Source of the DNA: Moraxella porci DSM 25326
GTDB lineage: Bacteria; Pseudomonadota; Gammaproteobacteria; Pseudomonadales; Moraxellaceae
Assembly (NCBI RefSeq): GCF_002014855.1
Contig: NZ_MUYV01000011.1
Coordinates: 221,064 to 285,063 of the forward strand
Reading direction: 5' to 3'
Length of the DNA: 64,000 nt
In this document: in pieces, positions 1-10,222 of the stretch
Layout of the letters: each line of letters begins with the position of its first letter
Numbering within the stretch: position 1 is the first letter of the stretch
The notes under the pieces: generated by a model
Databases searched by the model: none
What the model saw: the letters and a program-made list of their open reading frames with translations, nothing else
What the model was told of the DNA's origin: nothing
Made by a program: the position numbers and the translations under genes

Positions 1-1172
<1,172 letters not shown>

Positions 1173-1253
1173 CTAAAACAAATCAAGCCATTGAAGGAAA
1201 ATTAAGCCATCACCAAATCCATTGAGATTGGGAAATGCCATTTTGCAACAAAT

Positions 1254-1341
1254 AACTTGATTCCTACGACAGTACGAACTGTATCAGGTTCAACGGATTG
1301 CTTACGCTCTCAGCCATCAGACGATGGCACTCCGTCAAGTT
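1254..1341 (-). promoter_or_regulatory. TPP riboswitch (THI element) of thiC
   Basis: Read on the minus strand, the segment has the conserved CTGATGGCTGAGAG block and the GAACCTGATACAGTTCGTAC block of the thi-box. A closing stem of AACTTGA (1335-1341) pairs with TCAAGTT (1254-1260). It lies about 100 nt upstream of the thiC start. The known role of this family is to sense thiamine pyrophosphate and turn off thiC expression. The sequence alone does not tell whether control is transcriptional or translational. Confidence 0.93.
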
Positions 1342-1475
1342 GGTTTTAGTATAACATAAAATTGTGTGCCAAATAGGGTTTTGGATAAATTTTCATGATA
1401 GCGAGTTATTTGCTTGTTGTTGTCATTTTTCCTTGTTATCATATTATTGGTTTTTCGTCCTTTAAGGATATCTCC

Positions 1476-2735
1476 ATGAAAGTATTTGTGCTGGGCGGCG
1501 GTGTGATTGGTGTCACCTCCGCCTATTATCTTGCCAAGCAAGGCGTGGATGTGACCGTCATCGAACGCCAACATGATGTCGCCGAAGAAACCAGCTTTGG
1601 CAACGCAGGACAAATCTCCCCTGGCTACTCTACGCCTTGGGCAGCCCCTGGTATCCCTACCAAAGCCATCAAATGGCTGTTCCAAAAACACGCCCCCTTT
1701 GCCATTCGTCCCGATGGTTCGTCATTTCAGGCACAGTGGATGTGCCAAATGCTTGCCAACTGCAACGACAAATCCTACGCCACCAACAAAGCTCGCATGG
1801 TGCGAGTCGCTGAATACAGTCGCGATTGCTTGCAGGCATTGCGTGCTGAGACTGGCATCAGCTATGAGCATCGCACTGGCGGCACGCTGCAGCTATTTCG
1901 CAAGCAAGCACAGCTGGACGCGGTTGGCAATGACATCGAAGTACTCAAGGACTATGGCGTGGCGTATGAACTGCTTGACCGTGATGGCTTGGTCAAAGCA
2001 GAACCTGCACTGGCTCGTGCCAAATCCGAACTGCTCGGCGGTCTGCGTCTGCCCAATGACGAAACTGGCGACTGCAATCTATTCACCAAAAATCTTGCCA
2101 AAATCGCCGAAAACTTAGGCGTCAAATTCCTATTTAACAGCACCATCGACAGCATCAGCACTGATGGCAGTCGCATCACAGGTATCGTGGTCAATGGTGA
2201 GTTGATGACAGCGGATGCTTATGTACTGGCACTGGGCAGCTATTCTCGTGCGATGGCAAAGACGCTTGGTCTGTCGCTACCTGTTTATCCAGTCAAGGGT
2301 TATTCGCTCACCGTGCCAATCATCGATGCGGATAATGCACCAGTATCGACCGTACTGGATGAGACTTATAAAATCGCCATCACTCGCTTTGATAATCGCA
2401 TCCGTGTCGGCGGTATGGCGGAGCTGTCAGGCTTCAACCTAGGACTCAACCAATCCCGCCGTGAGACGCTTGAGATGGTCTGTGATGATTTGTTCAGCGG
2501 TGGCGATTTACCAAATGCCAGCTTTTGGACAGGCTTACGTCCAATGACGCCAGATGGCACACCAATCATCGGCAAAACTGACCTTAACAACCTATATCTG
2601 AACACAGGTCATGGCACGCTCGGCTGGACGATGTCATGTGGTTCAGGCAAGCTGATTAGCGATATCATCACCGAGCAGGCGCCTGCGATTAGCCTTGATG
2701 GGCTGTCATTGGCGCGCTATGGCTCATCGTCTTAA
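1476..2735 (+). CDS. dadA: D-amino acid dehydrogenase small subunit, DadA
   Basis: This FAD-dependent, membrane-associated dehydrogenase oxidises D-amino acids (mainly D-alanine) to 2-oxo acids, passing electrons to the respiratory chain. The 419-residue product starts with the dinucleotide-binding loop GGGVIG at residues 7-12. It has the family stretch [20 protein letters not shown] and ends with a [14 protein letters not shown] flavin-site motif. The ATG at 1476 is preferred over an upstream in-frame ATG because AAGGA lies 8 nt before it and the Rossmann strand begins at once. ridA follows after 37 nt and probably shares the transcript. It would deal with the reactive imine or enamine products. 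Confidence 0.93.
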   Translation: MKVFVLGGGVIGVTSAYYLAKQGVDVTVIERQHDVAEETSFGNAGQISPGYSTPWAAPGIPTKAIKWLFQKHAPFAIRPDGSSFQAQWMCQMLANCNDKSYATNKARMVRVAEYSRDCLQALRAETGISYEHRTGGTLQLFRKQAQLDAVGNDIEVLKDYGVAYELLDRDGLVKAEPALARAKSELLGGLRLPNDETGDCNLFTKNLAKIAENLGVKFLFNSTIDSISTDGSRITGIVVNGELMTADAYVLALGSYSRAMAKTLGLSLPVYPVKGYSLTVPIIDADNAPVSTVLDETYKIAITRFDNRIRVGGMAELSGFNLGLNQSRRETLEMVCDDLFSGGDLPNASFWTGLRPMTPDGTPIIGKTDLNNLYLNTGHGTLGWTMSCGSGKLISDIITEQAPAISLDGLSLARYGSSS

Positions 2736-2772
2736 CCTTTCCATACATTTCTCAACACACAAGGATATTTTT

Positions 2773-3126
2773 ATGACAAGCATCCAAAAATTTGACAGCA
2801 ATGAAGTATTAAGCGAAGTCGCCGTGCATAATGGCGTGGTATATCTGGCAGGTCAAGTACCCGATGATGACAGCCTAGATATCCAAGGTCAAACCCGTCA
2901 AGTACTTGCCAATATCGACAAGGCACTGGCACAAGCAGGCACTGATAAGCATCGCTTGCTATCAGCACAAGTATTCATCAAAAACCTAGCCGATTTTGAA
3001 GGCTTTAACAGCGAATGGAAAGCATGGGTCGCTGGCACGACACCGCCTGTACGCGCGACCATCCAAGCGGATTTGGTCAATCCAAACTGGCTTGTCGAAG
3101 TCATGGTGATCGCTGCGGTGAAGTGA
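2773..3126 (+). CDS. ridA: RidA/YjgF-family enamine/imine deaminase
   Basis: The 117-residue protein has the size and signature of the RidA (YER057c/UK114) family. It has a GVVYLAGQVP segment near residue 24 and an ending with PPVRATIQADLVNPNWLVEVMVIAA, where the conserved arginine binds the substrate carboxylate. Family members hydrolyse 2-aminoacrylate and related imines from PLP or flavin amino-acid enzymes to keto acids and ammonia. An AAGGA site precedes the ATG at 2773. The gene sits directly behind dadA, whose product makes imino acids, so a dedicated detoxifying role is a fair inference. A strong terminator follows. Confidence 0.9.
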   Translation: MTSIQKFDSNEVLSEVAVHNGVVYLAGQVPDDDSLDIQGQTRQVLANIDKALAQAGTDKHRLLSAQVFIKNLADFEGFNSEWKAWVAGTTPPVRATIQADLVNPNWLVEVMVIAAVK

Positions 3127-3148
3127 TTCGCCCAAGCTTAGCTGACAA

Positions 3149-3182
3149 CAGGCTTTTGATGAATCAAAAGCCTGTTTTTTTT
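3149..3182 (+). terminator. Rho-independent terminator of dadA-ridA
   Basis: The near-perfect inverted repeat CAGGCTTTTGAT/ATCAAAAGCCTG has a 2-4 nt loop and is followed by eight T residues. It lies 23 nt after the ridA stop. Confidence 0.92.
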
Positions 3183-3261
3183 GTGCAAAATTTTAGCTTT
3201 ATTTAGCCATTAATCAATGCTAAGATAATCGCACACGGAATGACACCACAGGACAGCAAAT

Positions 3262-4434
3262 ATGGACTTTGCACACATCACACCCCCTGTCTCTCCATCG
3301 GCATGGCTGGATTTGGATGCGCTCGATGCCAATATCGAGCGAGTCAATCAGATGACCGCCAAAGTTGGGCTACGCATCGCCAGCAAATCCATCCGCAGCA
3401 CCCAAGTACTGCACTATATCCGTGAACGCACGCCGCATTTTGTGGGCATCATGAGCTACAGTGCTGCTGAGTCGGCGTATCTACTCGCTCAAGGCTTTGA
3501 TGATATCTTATGTGCTTATCCGAGCATCGATACAGCGAGCATCATTCAGACGCTGCCCTTTGTCGCACAAGGGGCGAGCATGGTGTGGATGGTGGATCGG
3601 CTGGAGCAGTGGCAGCTGCTTGATGAGATCGGCAGACGGCACGGCGTGGTGCTGTCGGTGTGTCTGGATATCAATATGTCCATGCCGCTACCCAAGCTGT
3701 ATTTTGGCACCAAGCGGTCGTCGTTGATCACGCTGTCTCAAGTGCAAGACCTACTGGATCGCACCAAAACAATGAGCCATACCAAGCTTGTTGGCTTGAT
3801 GGGCTATGAAGGTCAAATCGCAGGGCTGCCTGAGCATCTGCCCGATAAAGCGATGCTCACGCCCATCATCCGCCTATTAAAATCTTTCTCCAAAAAACAG
3901 CTCGCCACCCGTCGCCAAGCCATCACAGATTGGCTCAATCAAAACGGCCATCCGCTCACCATCGTCAATGGCGGTGGCAGCGGTAGCATGGCATTTACCA
4001 CCAGTCAGCCTGAGATCACCGAGATCACCGTAGGCTCGGCATATTATTATCCTGCCTTATTTGGCTATATGGACAGCATGGCAGGGTTTCGACCAGCGGC
4101 AGGCTTTGTGCTGCCAGTCACTCGCCATCCTGAAGACACCGTGATCGTCGCTCATGGTGGCGGCTTGGTGGCATCAGGAGCGATGGGACGGGATAAGCAG
4201 CCCAAGATCATCCATCCACCACAGCTTGAGATTTTGACGGATGAAGGTTTTGGTGAAGTGCAGACGCCGCTGATGGCCAAGAGTTCACCACCGCCCATCG
4301 GCAGTCACATATGGCTACAGCACGCCAAGGCAGGCGAGCTGTGCGAACGCTTTAATGAGCTCATCACTTATCGTAATAATCAGCCCATCGGACACATACG
4401 GACATATCGGGGAGAAAGACAATGTTTTCACTAA
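3262..4434 (+). CDS. Fold-type III PLP enzyme, D-threonine aldolase/D-serine dehydratase-like
   Basis: The 390-residue protein has an N-terminal alanine-racemase-like barrel. The expected PLP lysine lies in RIASKSIRS (about K42), with the phosphate-binding glycines in IVNGGGSGS (about 236). A C-terminal domain carries QHAKAGELCERF, where H354 and C361 are candidate metal ligands as in D-serine dehydratase-like enzymes. Databases usually call this group amino acid deaminase/aldolase. The substrate is not known from sequence; a D-amino or D-hydroxy-amino acid is likely. It overlaps the next gene by 13 nt, so the two are probably translationally coupled. It follows dadA-ridA, which fits a D-amino-acid theme. 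Confidence 0.8.
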   Translation: MDFAHITPPVSPSAWLDLDALDANIERVNQMTAKVGLRIASKSIRSTQVLHYIRERTPHFVGIMSYSAAESAYLLAQGFDDILCAYPSIDTASIIQTLPFVAQGASMVWMVDRLEQWQLLDEIGRRHGVVLSVCLDINMSMPLPKLYFGTKRSSLITLSQVQDLLDRTKTMSHTKLVGLMGYEGQIAGLPEHLPDKAMLTPIIRLLKSFSKKQLATRRQAITDWLNQNGHPLTIVNGGGSGSMAFTTSQPEITEITVGSAYYYPALFGYMDSMAGFRPAAGFVLPVTRHPEDTVIVAHGGGLVASGAMGRDKQPKIIHPPQLEILTDEGFGEVQTPLMAKSSPPPIGSHIWLQHAKAGELCERFNELITYRNNQPIGHIRTYRGERQCFH

Positions 4435-5744
4435 AAAATTGGCAACAAGATAAGCACTGGCAAAACTGGGTCGGCTATGTCAAGGCCACACCTGCCCAAA
4501 AGCTCACCCCATCCACCATCGATGAGCTGTGTGCCATCGTCAAACAGGCCAATACGACAGGCAAACGCATCCGAGTGACGGGGGCTGCCCACTCATTTAG
4601 CCCCGTGGCACAGCCTGAAGAGATCGCCATCAGCCTACATCATCTGCGCGGCTTGGTCAGTATTGATGCAGCTGCCCGTGAAGTGACCTTGTGGGCTGGG
4701 ACTTATCTGTATGAAATTGGCGATATGTTGGCACAGCATGGCTTTGCCCTAGAAAATATGGGCGATATCCAGTTTCAAAGTCTGGCAGGGGCGGTGGCGA
4801 CTGGCACGCACGGCACAGGGATTAGCCTTGGCTCGGTGTCATCACAGGTGGTGGCGTGGGAGTGGGTTGATGGCACAGGTCAGCTGCATCATCATCGCCG
4901 TGGTGAGGATGAGCTAAGCCAAGCTTTGACAATCAGCCTTGGGCTCTTGGGGATTTTTACCAAACTTACCCTAAAAGTCGTGCCTTTATACGGGCTGAAA
5001 GAACAAAGCTGCACGATGAGCTTTGCCGATGGCTTGGCAAGCTTTGATCAAGATGTCAAAAACCATCGCCACATGGAGTGGTTTTTATTCCCTGGCACCA
5101 ATAAACTACAAAAAAAGACGCTGACACCCACCACGCCTGCCGCCATGAGCCAATGGCAAAAAGTCAAAGACCGCTTTGAAAGCGTCATCGTGCTCAATGG
5201 TGCGTTTTATTTGATGAGTGAATTAGCTCGCAAACACCCCAAATTCATCAAAACCGTGAGCAAGCTGTCAGCCGATAACATCCCCAACACCGTCCGCCAA
5301 GGCTTAAGCTATGAAGTCTTCCCAAAGCCGCGTGGCGTCGTGTTCGACGAAAGCGAATATTTCATCCGCTATGAAGATTTCCCCAAGGTGATCACCGCCA
5401 TCAATGATGCCCTGCTTGATGACACCAAAGGCTCGCACTTTCCCATCGAAGTACGCACCATCAAGGGCGAGGCAGGGTTTTTGAGTCCTACCCAAGGGTG
5501 CGACTGCGTGGTGCTATCATTTCATGTATATCGGGGCATTGACAGCCGACCGTATTTTGATTGGGTTAAAACATTCATGCAGCCGTGGTCGGGCAGACCG
5601 CACTGGGGTAAGGTGCTTAAGCTTGATCATCATGAGCTGGCTAAGCTATATCCTGATTTACCCAAATTTATGGCGATACGGGCACAGTATGATCCAAATG
5701 GGGTGTTTTTAAATACTTGGCTACACCAAAAATTCATCGGATAA
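4422..5744 (+). CDS. FAD-linked sugar-lactone oxidase (D-arabinono-1,4-lactone oxidase family)
   Basis: The 440-residue protein has the two-part architecture of the vanillyl-alcohol-oxidase/ALO family. The N-terminal FAD domain has RVTGAAHSFSP, in which H57 matches the histidine that carries covalent 8-alpha-linked FAD in related enzymes. It also has LAGAVATGTHGTG at about 121-133. The C-terminal ALO domain ends in PNGVFLNTWL. Known relatives oxidise aldonolactones or alditols with oxygen as acceptor. The true substrate here is unknown. The start overlaps the upstream PLP-enzyme gene by 13 nt, so the pair probably forms one operon, although no shared pathway is obvious. Confidence 0.8.
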   Translation: MFSLKNWQQDKHWQNWVGYVKATPAQKLTPSTIDELCAIVKQANTTGKRIRVTGAAHSFSPVAQPEEIAISLHHLRGLVSIDAAAREVTLWAGTYLYEIGDMLAQHGFALENMGDIQFQSLAGAVATGTHGTGISLGSVSSQVVAWEWVDGTGQLHHHRRGEDELSQALTISLGLLGIFTKLTLKVVPLYGLKEQSCTMSFADGLASFDQDVKNHRHMEWFLFPGTNKLQKKTLTPTTPAAMSQWQKVKDRFESVIVLNGAFYLMSELARKHPKFIKTVSKLSADNIPNTVRQGLSYEVFPKPRGVVFDESEYFIRYEDFPKVITAINDALLDDTKGSHFPIEVRTIKGEAGFLSPTQGCDCVVLSFHVYRGIDSRPYFDWVKTFMQPWSGRPHWGKVLKLDHHELAKLYPDLPKFMAIRAQYDPNGVFLNTWLHQKFIG

Positions 5745-5883
5745 GCCATCAAATGCCTTTGCATTTTTATTAAAATATGCTAATTTATAGTACAAAGCCA
5801 TCGGATGGCTTATGGCTTCGTTGATCATTGAGCTGCTGAGTGTTAAATTCAGCAAAACCCAGTCTAATAAACAAGGAGGTTAT

Positions 5884-7092
5884 ATGAAACAGCGTCATTT
5901 TACCCACTCACTATTGGCTGTGGCGATCGCCACCATCACAAGCCCAAGCTTGGCATCAGGGCTTGAGCAGTCTAGCCAGTCTGTCGCACCATTTTTTGAA
6001 AAAGGCAATTATGCCGAGATCAGCTATGCTCATGTCGATCCTGACATCAAAGGCGTGGATCTGATGGGTCAGCCGATCGATGATATGATGGATGGCTTTA
6101 GCTTTGGGTCAGCGGCAGTAAAAATCGCTCCCACGGACGACACCGCCATCGCCATATTGTACAGCGAACCTTGGGCGATCAACACCCAGTATCCATCGGG
6201 CAACTTTTTTGCCAATGACTTGGGCGTCACATCCGCCAACTTAAGCTCAAAAAATCTCACCCTACTGGCTGGTGGCAAAACCAAAAATAACCTTTGGCTG
6301 TATGGCGGTGTATCCGCTGAGCAAATCAAAGCCGATGTCAATGTCGCAAGCTATGGCGACAATCCGCTGTATGCAATGGGCTTTTCCTCCGATCCTGTGA
6401 TGCCTGTGCAGTACTCGCTACACGCCGATAAGACGGACACCGAGCTTGCTCCTGTCGTTGGTATCGCTTATGAAAAACCAGAAATCGCCCTGCGAGCCAG
6501 CCTCACCTATCGTGGCGAGACCAAATATCGCACCCCTGTCACCGAACGCTTTGTCGCACCTGCTTTGGATGCCATCGGTCAAGGTGAAACCATCGCCCCA
6601 TCATCGGTAAGTCTGACCATGCCGCAGTCGGTGAGTCTGGATTTTCAAACTGGCTTAAGCGAAAAACATCGCCTACTAGGCATGATCAATGCTCGCTGGG
6701 TCGATTGGTCGGCCTTTTCGGTGACACCAACTTTATACGCACAGACCATCGGCAGCCAGACCAATGGCGAACCTTTGGCGGCTTATAATAAAGACGGCTA
6801 TGCGATCGAGATGGCATTGGCTCGTGAGTTCACACCGAAGCTTGCCGGCGAGGTACGCATCGGCTATGATCATGGCACAGGCCAGCCGCTTAGCGCACTT
6901 GGCCCTTATGATGCCGTCAAGTCAGTAGCGCTCGGCGCCCAATACAAGCCTGTGCCGCAGCTTGCCATCTCAGGCGGTGTGCAGTATGCATGGATCGATG
7001 GCGGTGACATCGTGCATGGTGGCCAAACCGTCGCCAAAATCGATGATGGCAACTACATCGGCTATGGCATGAAATTGGGTTATTATTTCTAA
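5884..7092 (+). CDS. FadL/OmpP1-family outer-membrane transporter
   Basis: The 402-residue protein begins with a clear signal peptide (MKQRHFTHSLLAVAIA, with likely cleavage after about residue 24 at SLASG). It continues as a beta-barrel rich in alternating strands and ends in GYGMKLGYYF, with the C-terminal phenylalanine used by the BAM machinery. The N-terminal hatch-like segment (QSVAPFFEKGNYAEISYAHV) is typical of FadL/OmpP1 transporters. These take up long-chain fatty acids or other hydrophobic compounds. The start at 5884 is supported by a strong AAGGAGG 6-7 nt upstream, and longer in-frame starts lack a ribosome site. It has its own terminator and is probably transcribed alone. Confidence 0.85.
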   Translation: MKQRHFTHSLLAVAIATITSPSLASGLEQSSQSVAPFFEKGNYAEISYAHVDPDIKGVDLMGQPIDDMMDGFSFGSAAVKIAPTDDTAIAILYSEPWAINTQYPSGNFFANDLGVTSANLSSKNLTLLAGGKTKNNLWLYGGVSAEQIKADVNVASYGDNPLYAMGFSSDPVMPVQYSLHADKTDTELAPVVGIAYEKPEIALRASLTYRGETKYRTPVTERFVAPALDAIGQGETIAPSSVSLTMPQSVSLDFQTGLSEKHRLLGMINARWVDWSAFSVTPTLYAQTIGSQTNGEPLAAYNKDGYAIEMALAREFTPKLAGEVRIGYDHGTGQPLSALGPYDAVKSVALGAQYKPVPQLAISGGVQYAWIDGGDIVHGGQTVAKIDDGNYIGYGMKLGYYF

Positions 7093-7110
7093 TTCCACCC
7101 ACCGAATACG

Positions 7111-7137
7111 AAAAAGCAGCCATCACAGCTGCTTTTT
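7111..7137. terminator. Bidirectional terminator between fadL-type gene and avtA
   Basis: A perfect 10-bp stem AAAAAGCAGC/GCTGCTTTTT with a 7-nt loop sits between two converging genes. T-tracts are available on both strands. Confidence 0.9.
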
Positions 7138-7159
7138 CATTGTCTGATCTTATTACAGA

Positions 7160-8443
7160 TCACACACCATCATACAGCCGACGCACCACCTCACCAATGG
7201 TCGTGATGCCCTTGATGATGGTCTCATCAGGCTGAGCGATGGATAGACGGATACACTCTTTGGCGTGCGGATAATTGGCGGTATCCACCCCAACAAAGAA
7301 ATGTTCAGATGGAATAATCAGCGTGCCTTGCTCTTTTAGCATCTGATACAGCACGGTCGTTGAAATCGGCAAATGCTCAAACCACACCCACAAGAAAATC
7401 GCCCCTTCTGGTTTATGAATCTTGACAGGATAGCCATCAAACTCCGCCTGTAGTCGTGATACCGCAAGGCTTGCTTGCGCCTGATAAAATGGCTGGATTA
7501 CCATATCAGACAAAGTCTTGATGCGATCATCGGCAAATAACGGCGTCGCCACCGTCGCCCCGAAACGCACTGGCGAGAGATTGACGATGGCATTCATATT
7601 ACTGATGGTCTTGATGATCGGTGCATCCGCGACGATAATCCCCGTGCGAGTGCCTGGCAAGCCCACCTTTGATAAGCTAAAGCACAGCACTGTATCACGA
7701 TCCCACGACAGCGTGGTGTCGGTATAGATGATATTTGGAAATGGCATCCCATAGGCATTATCGACAATCAGTGGCACGCCATATTTTTTGGCGATGGCAG
7801 TAAGCCTTGCCATCTCATCATCGGTCAACACATTGCCTGTCGGATTGGTTGGACGAGAACAGCAAATCGCACCAATCTTGCCATTTTTTAACTCTTCTAA
7901 ATTTTCTAAAGCATCAAAATCTACCCGATACTTAAAAAATCCTTCATTATTTTCATGCGTCACCAGCTCAATATTTGGCGGTACAGCCACAAAATGCACG
8001 CCATCAATATGCACATCAGCATAGCCGACATACTCAGGTGCTAAGGGTAATAAGATGGCTTTGTCTGTCCCATCTGCAAATTGACCTGCGAATAGATTAA
8101 ACAGATAAAAGAACGCATTTTGTGAACCATTGGTCAAGGCGATATTATTGCTCGTTAGCTCCCAACCATAATGGCGATTAAAAAATTCAACCAAGGTATT
8201 GATAAACTTAGTATCACCCTGCGGATTGGAATAATTCCCCACACTATCAAGCGCAAATGCATCTGCCACCACTGATTCAAGTGTCTCTTGATACACAGCA
8301 TTTAGCTCAGGGATACTGGCAGGATTGCCACCGCCCAGCATATTGACTGGCTTGTCACTATTGAGCGCATTGCCCAGATCATCCATCAGTTGCAAGATGG
8401 CGCTGTCTTTGGTGAATTTTTGACCGAATTTTGAAAATTTCAT
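7160..8443 (-). CDS. avtA: Valine-pyruvate aminotransferase AvtA
   Basis: This fold-type I PLP aminotransferase exchanges amino groups between alanine/pyruvate and valine/2-ketoisovalerate. The 427-residue protein has MLGGGNPASIP near residue 35, the CCSRPTNPTGN segment near 194 and the PLP lysine in SLSKVGLPGTR (K259). Length and the N-terminal KFSKFGQKFTKDSAILQLMDD stretch match AvtA. It is a single gene bordered downstream by a bidirectional terminator. Its upstream gap (8444-8591) probably carries the promoter, and tandem parS-like sites lie just beyond that. Confidence 0.93.
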   Translation of the reverse strand: MKFSKFGQKFTKDSAILQLMDDLGNALNSDKPVNMLGGGNPASIPELNAVYQETLESVVADAFALDSVGNYSNPQGDTKFINTLVEFFNRHYGWELTSNNIALTNGSQNAFFYLFNLFAGQFADGTDKAILLPLAPEYVGYADVHIDGVHFVAVPPNIELVTHENNEGFFKYRVDFDALENLEELKNGKIGAICCSRPTNPTGNVLTDDEMARLTAIAKKYGVPLIVDNAYGMPFPNIIYTDTTLSWDRDTVLCFSLSKVGLPGTRTGIIVADAPIIKTISNMNAIVNLSPVRFGATVATPLFADDRIKTLSDMVIQPFYQAQASLAVSRLQAEFDGYPVKIHKPEGAIFLWVWFEHLPISTTVLYQMLKEQGTLIIPSEHFFVGVDTANYPHAKECIRLSIAQPDETIIKGITTIGEVVRRLYDGV

Positions 8444-8591
8444 AACCCACTCTGTGATACTTAGTATTAGTAAGGACTACTGGCTATATTGCCGTGCGAC
8501 TCACTGTGCTGTCAACTGCTTGCTACAGTACAGCTTATCATGCCAAACATCCACCGATGAGTAAATGCTTGGGGCTTTTGGCTTGTTCACT

Positions 8592-8622
8592 TGTTTCACA
8601 TGAAACTGTTTCATGTGAAACA
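8592..8622. promoter_or_regulatory. Two tandem parS-like sites
   Basis: Two abutting 16-mers, TGTTTCACATGAAACT (8592-8607) and TGTTTCATGTGAAACA (8607-8622), each differ by one or two bases from the general ParB site TGTTTCACGTGAAACA. Their cores are exact inverted copies, so the pair can also fold into a roughly 14-bp hairpin. The second site ends on the base before the stop codon of the decarboxylase gene. These are two of a set of twelve such sites around oriC. Confidence 0.7.
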
Positions 8623-9798
8623 TCACTCGATGTATTTAACCTTTAATGGCGGAAAACCGTTAAATTCTACCGATGAATACGAGTTGGTATAAGCACCCGT
8701 GGTGAGCCAATATAACTTATCGCCGATTTCCAAATCTTGTGGCAGCTTATAACCAGCGTGTTCGTACATGATATCAGTACTATCACAGGTCGGGCCTGCT
8801 AGGATGACCGTGCCTTTTTCGGTGGCAGTTTCCATTTTTGGGGTGTAGACAGGGTATTTGATGGCTTCACCCAAGGTCTCAATCAGGCCTTGAAATAACC
8901 CAACATCGGTATAAACCCAACGAGTCAAATCCGTGCGAGATTTACGGCTGATGAGCACCACTTCTGAGACCAATACGCCACTATCACCCACCATCGAGCG
9001 GCCTGGTTCTAGGATAATCTCCGGCATCTCATCTTCATCATAGTCTTCGGACAAATAGCGATGGATCTCTTCGGCATAGACACGCACAGGGTTCACTTCA
9101 CTGATGTAGTTGGTTGGGAAACCACCACCCAGATTGATCATCTGTAGCTTGATGTCTTCTTCGTATTTCATCCAGTCAAACATATATTTGACCTTGGCAA
9201 GTGCATCATCCCACGCCGCGACATCTTTTTGTTGGCTGCCGACATGGAATGAGATGCCATATGGAATCAGACCTAGGTTTTTGGCTTGCACCAACAAGTC
9301 GATCGCCATATCAGGATGGCAACCAAACTTGCGAGACAGTGGCCATTCGGCAGTGTCAGCACCATGCACCAAGATACGTACAAAGACTTTTGAGCCAGGG
9401 GCGTTGTTAGCGATATTGATTAGATCTGCTTTAGAATCTGTAGCGTACAATCTGATGCCTTTTTCGAAGGCATACTTAACATGCTCAGCTTTTTTGATGG
9501 TATTGCCATATGAGATGCGATCTGGCGAAACGCCGCAGTCAAGCACACGATCGAGCTCATAAATGGATGCGCAGTCAAAGTTTGACCCCAAATCCGCCAA
9601 ATATTTGACCACTTCCACCGCAGGGCTGGCTTTCATCGCATAGTGAATTTTTGCTTTAGGAAATAGACTGACCATCTCTTCATATTTGGTCTTGATACGG
9701 CTAAGATCCACGACCAGTAGTGGCGTTTCTTCGCCTGCTGCCGCTTGGGTGAATTTTTGCCATTGGGCTTGGTCAAAATATTGATCAATCTTAATCAC
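8623..9798 (-). CDS. speC: Fold-type III PLP decarboxylase, ornithine-decarboxylase-like
   Basis: The 391-residue protein belongs to the eukaryotic-type ornithine/lysine/diaminopimelate decarboxylase family. It has the PLP lysine in HYAMKASP (K56), SFHVGSQQ near residue 201, the phosphate-binding LGGGFP, EPGRSMVG near 270 and the catalytic cysteine in CDSTD (C338). Family members of this length make putrescine from ornithine, and some also accept lysine, so substrate preference is not certain. The symbol follows pseudomonad usage. The gene is monocistronic by spacing. Its stop codon directly abuts a pair of parS-like sites. Confidence 0.88.
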   Translation of the reverse strand: MIKIDQYFDQAQWQKFTQAAAGEETPLLVVDLSRIKTKYEEMVSLFPKAKIHYAMKASPAVEVVKYLADLGSNFDCASIYELDRVLDCGVSPDRISYGNTIKKAEHVKYAFEKGIRLYATDSKADLINIANNAPGSKVFVRILVHGADTAEWPLSRKFGCHPDMAIDLLVQAKNLGLIPYGISFHVGSQQKDVAAWDDALAKVKYMFDWMKYEEDIKLQMINLGGGFPTNYISEVNPVRVYAEEIHRYLSEDYDEDEMPEIILEPGRSMVGDSGVLVSEVVLISRKSRTDLTRWVYTDVGLFQGLIETLGEAIKYPVYTPKMETATEKGTVILAGPTCDSTDIMYEHAGYKLPQDLEIGDKLYWLTTGAYTNSYSSVEFNGFPPLKVKYIE

Positions 9799-9905
9799 AA
9801 AAGCTTACTCCTGTGGACATGGCTTTGGTTTTGTATGCCAAAATCTAAAAGAAAAAGCACCTTTAATATCGATCATTTCGATGTTAAAAATGCCATAAAA
9901 TGTTA

Positions 9906-9938
9906 AAAAGCTTGCTATCAATATTATAGCAAGCTTTT
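9906..9938. terminator. Strong hairpin terminator after the RlpA-FKBP-DUF1653 operon
   Basis: A perfect 13-bp stem AAAAGCTTGCTAT/ATAGCAAGCTTTT has a 7-nt loop. On the minus strand it is followed by a T-tract, 39 nt after the DUF1653 stop. Confidence 0.88.
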
Positions 9939-9976
9939 GGGGTTGGGGCTATAGTTTTCGTGGATGCGATACACAT

Positions 9977-10222
9977 TCACACATCATCACCCACATAGGC
10001 AAAGCGGGGAATGCACTCACCCCCTTGCTCAAGCATCTGCACAAACATCGCAAAGGGACGCACCCACAAGGTGGACTGCTGCACCTGATCGCCATACAGC
10101 GGATGATACAGCACCAACCAGTCAAGCGATTCACTATGACGCACCACATCGATCACTTGGTACAGATTGCCCTTATAATGTCGATAGACGCCCTTTTGGA
10201 TGCTAGGCTTCACATCAGTCAT
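9977..10222 (-). CDS. DUF1653 domain protein
   Basis: The 81-residue product (ATG at 10222; a GTG at 10225 would add one residue) matches the DUF1653 pattern. It has G-x-Y-RHYKGNLYQVIDVVRHSE, then LVLYHPLYGD and LWVRPFAMFVQML. The family is small, usually cytoplasmic and without a proven function. The start lies inside the 3' end of the FKBP gene, so translation is probably coupled. It is the last gene of a three-gene minus-strand operon that ends in a strong terminator. Confidence 0.8.
   Translation of the reverse strand: MTDVKPSIQKGVYRHYKGNLYQVIDVVRHSESLDWLVLYHPLYGDQVQQSTLWVRPFAMFVQMLEQGGECIPRFAYVGDDV

Noticed and set aside
1335..1691. Open frame of 118 codons on the minus strand over the dadA start
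   Set aside because: It is opposite dadA and the TPP riboswitch, has no ribosome site and shows no recognisable family.
9110..9562. 150-codon open frame opposite the decarboxylase gene
   Set aside because: It lies wholly opposite a conserved gene with intact catalytic motifs; no domain or ribosome site supports it.
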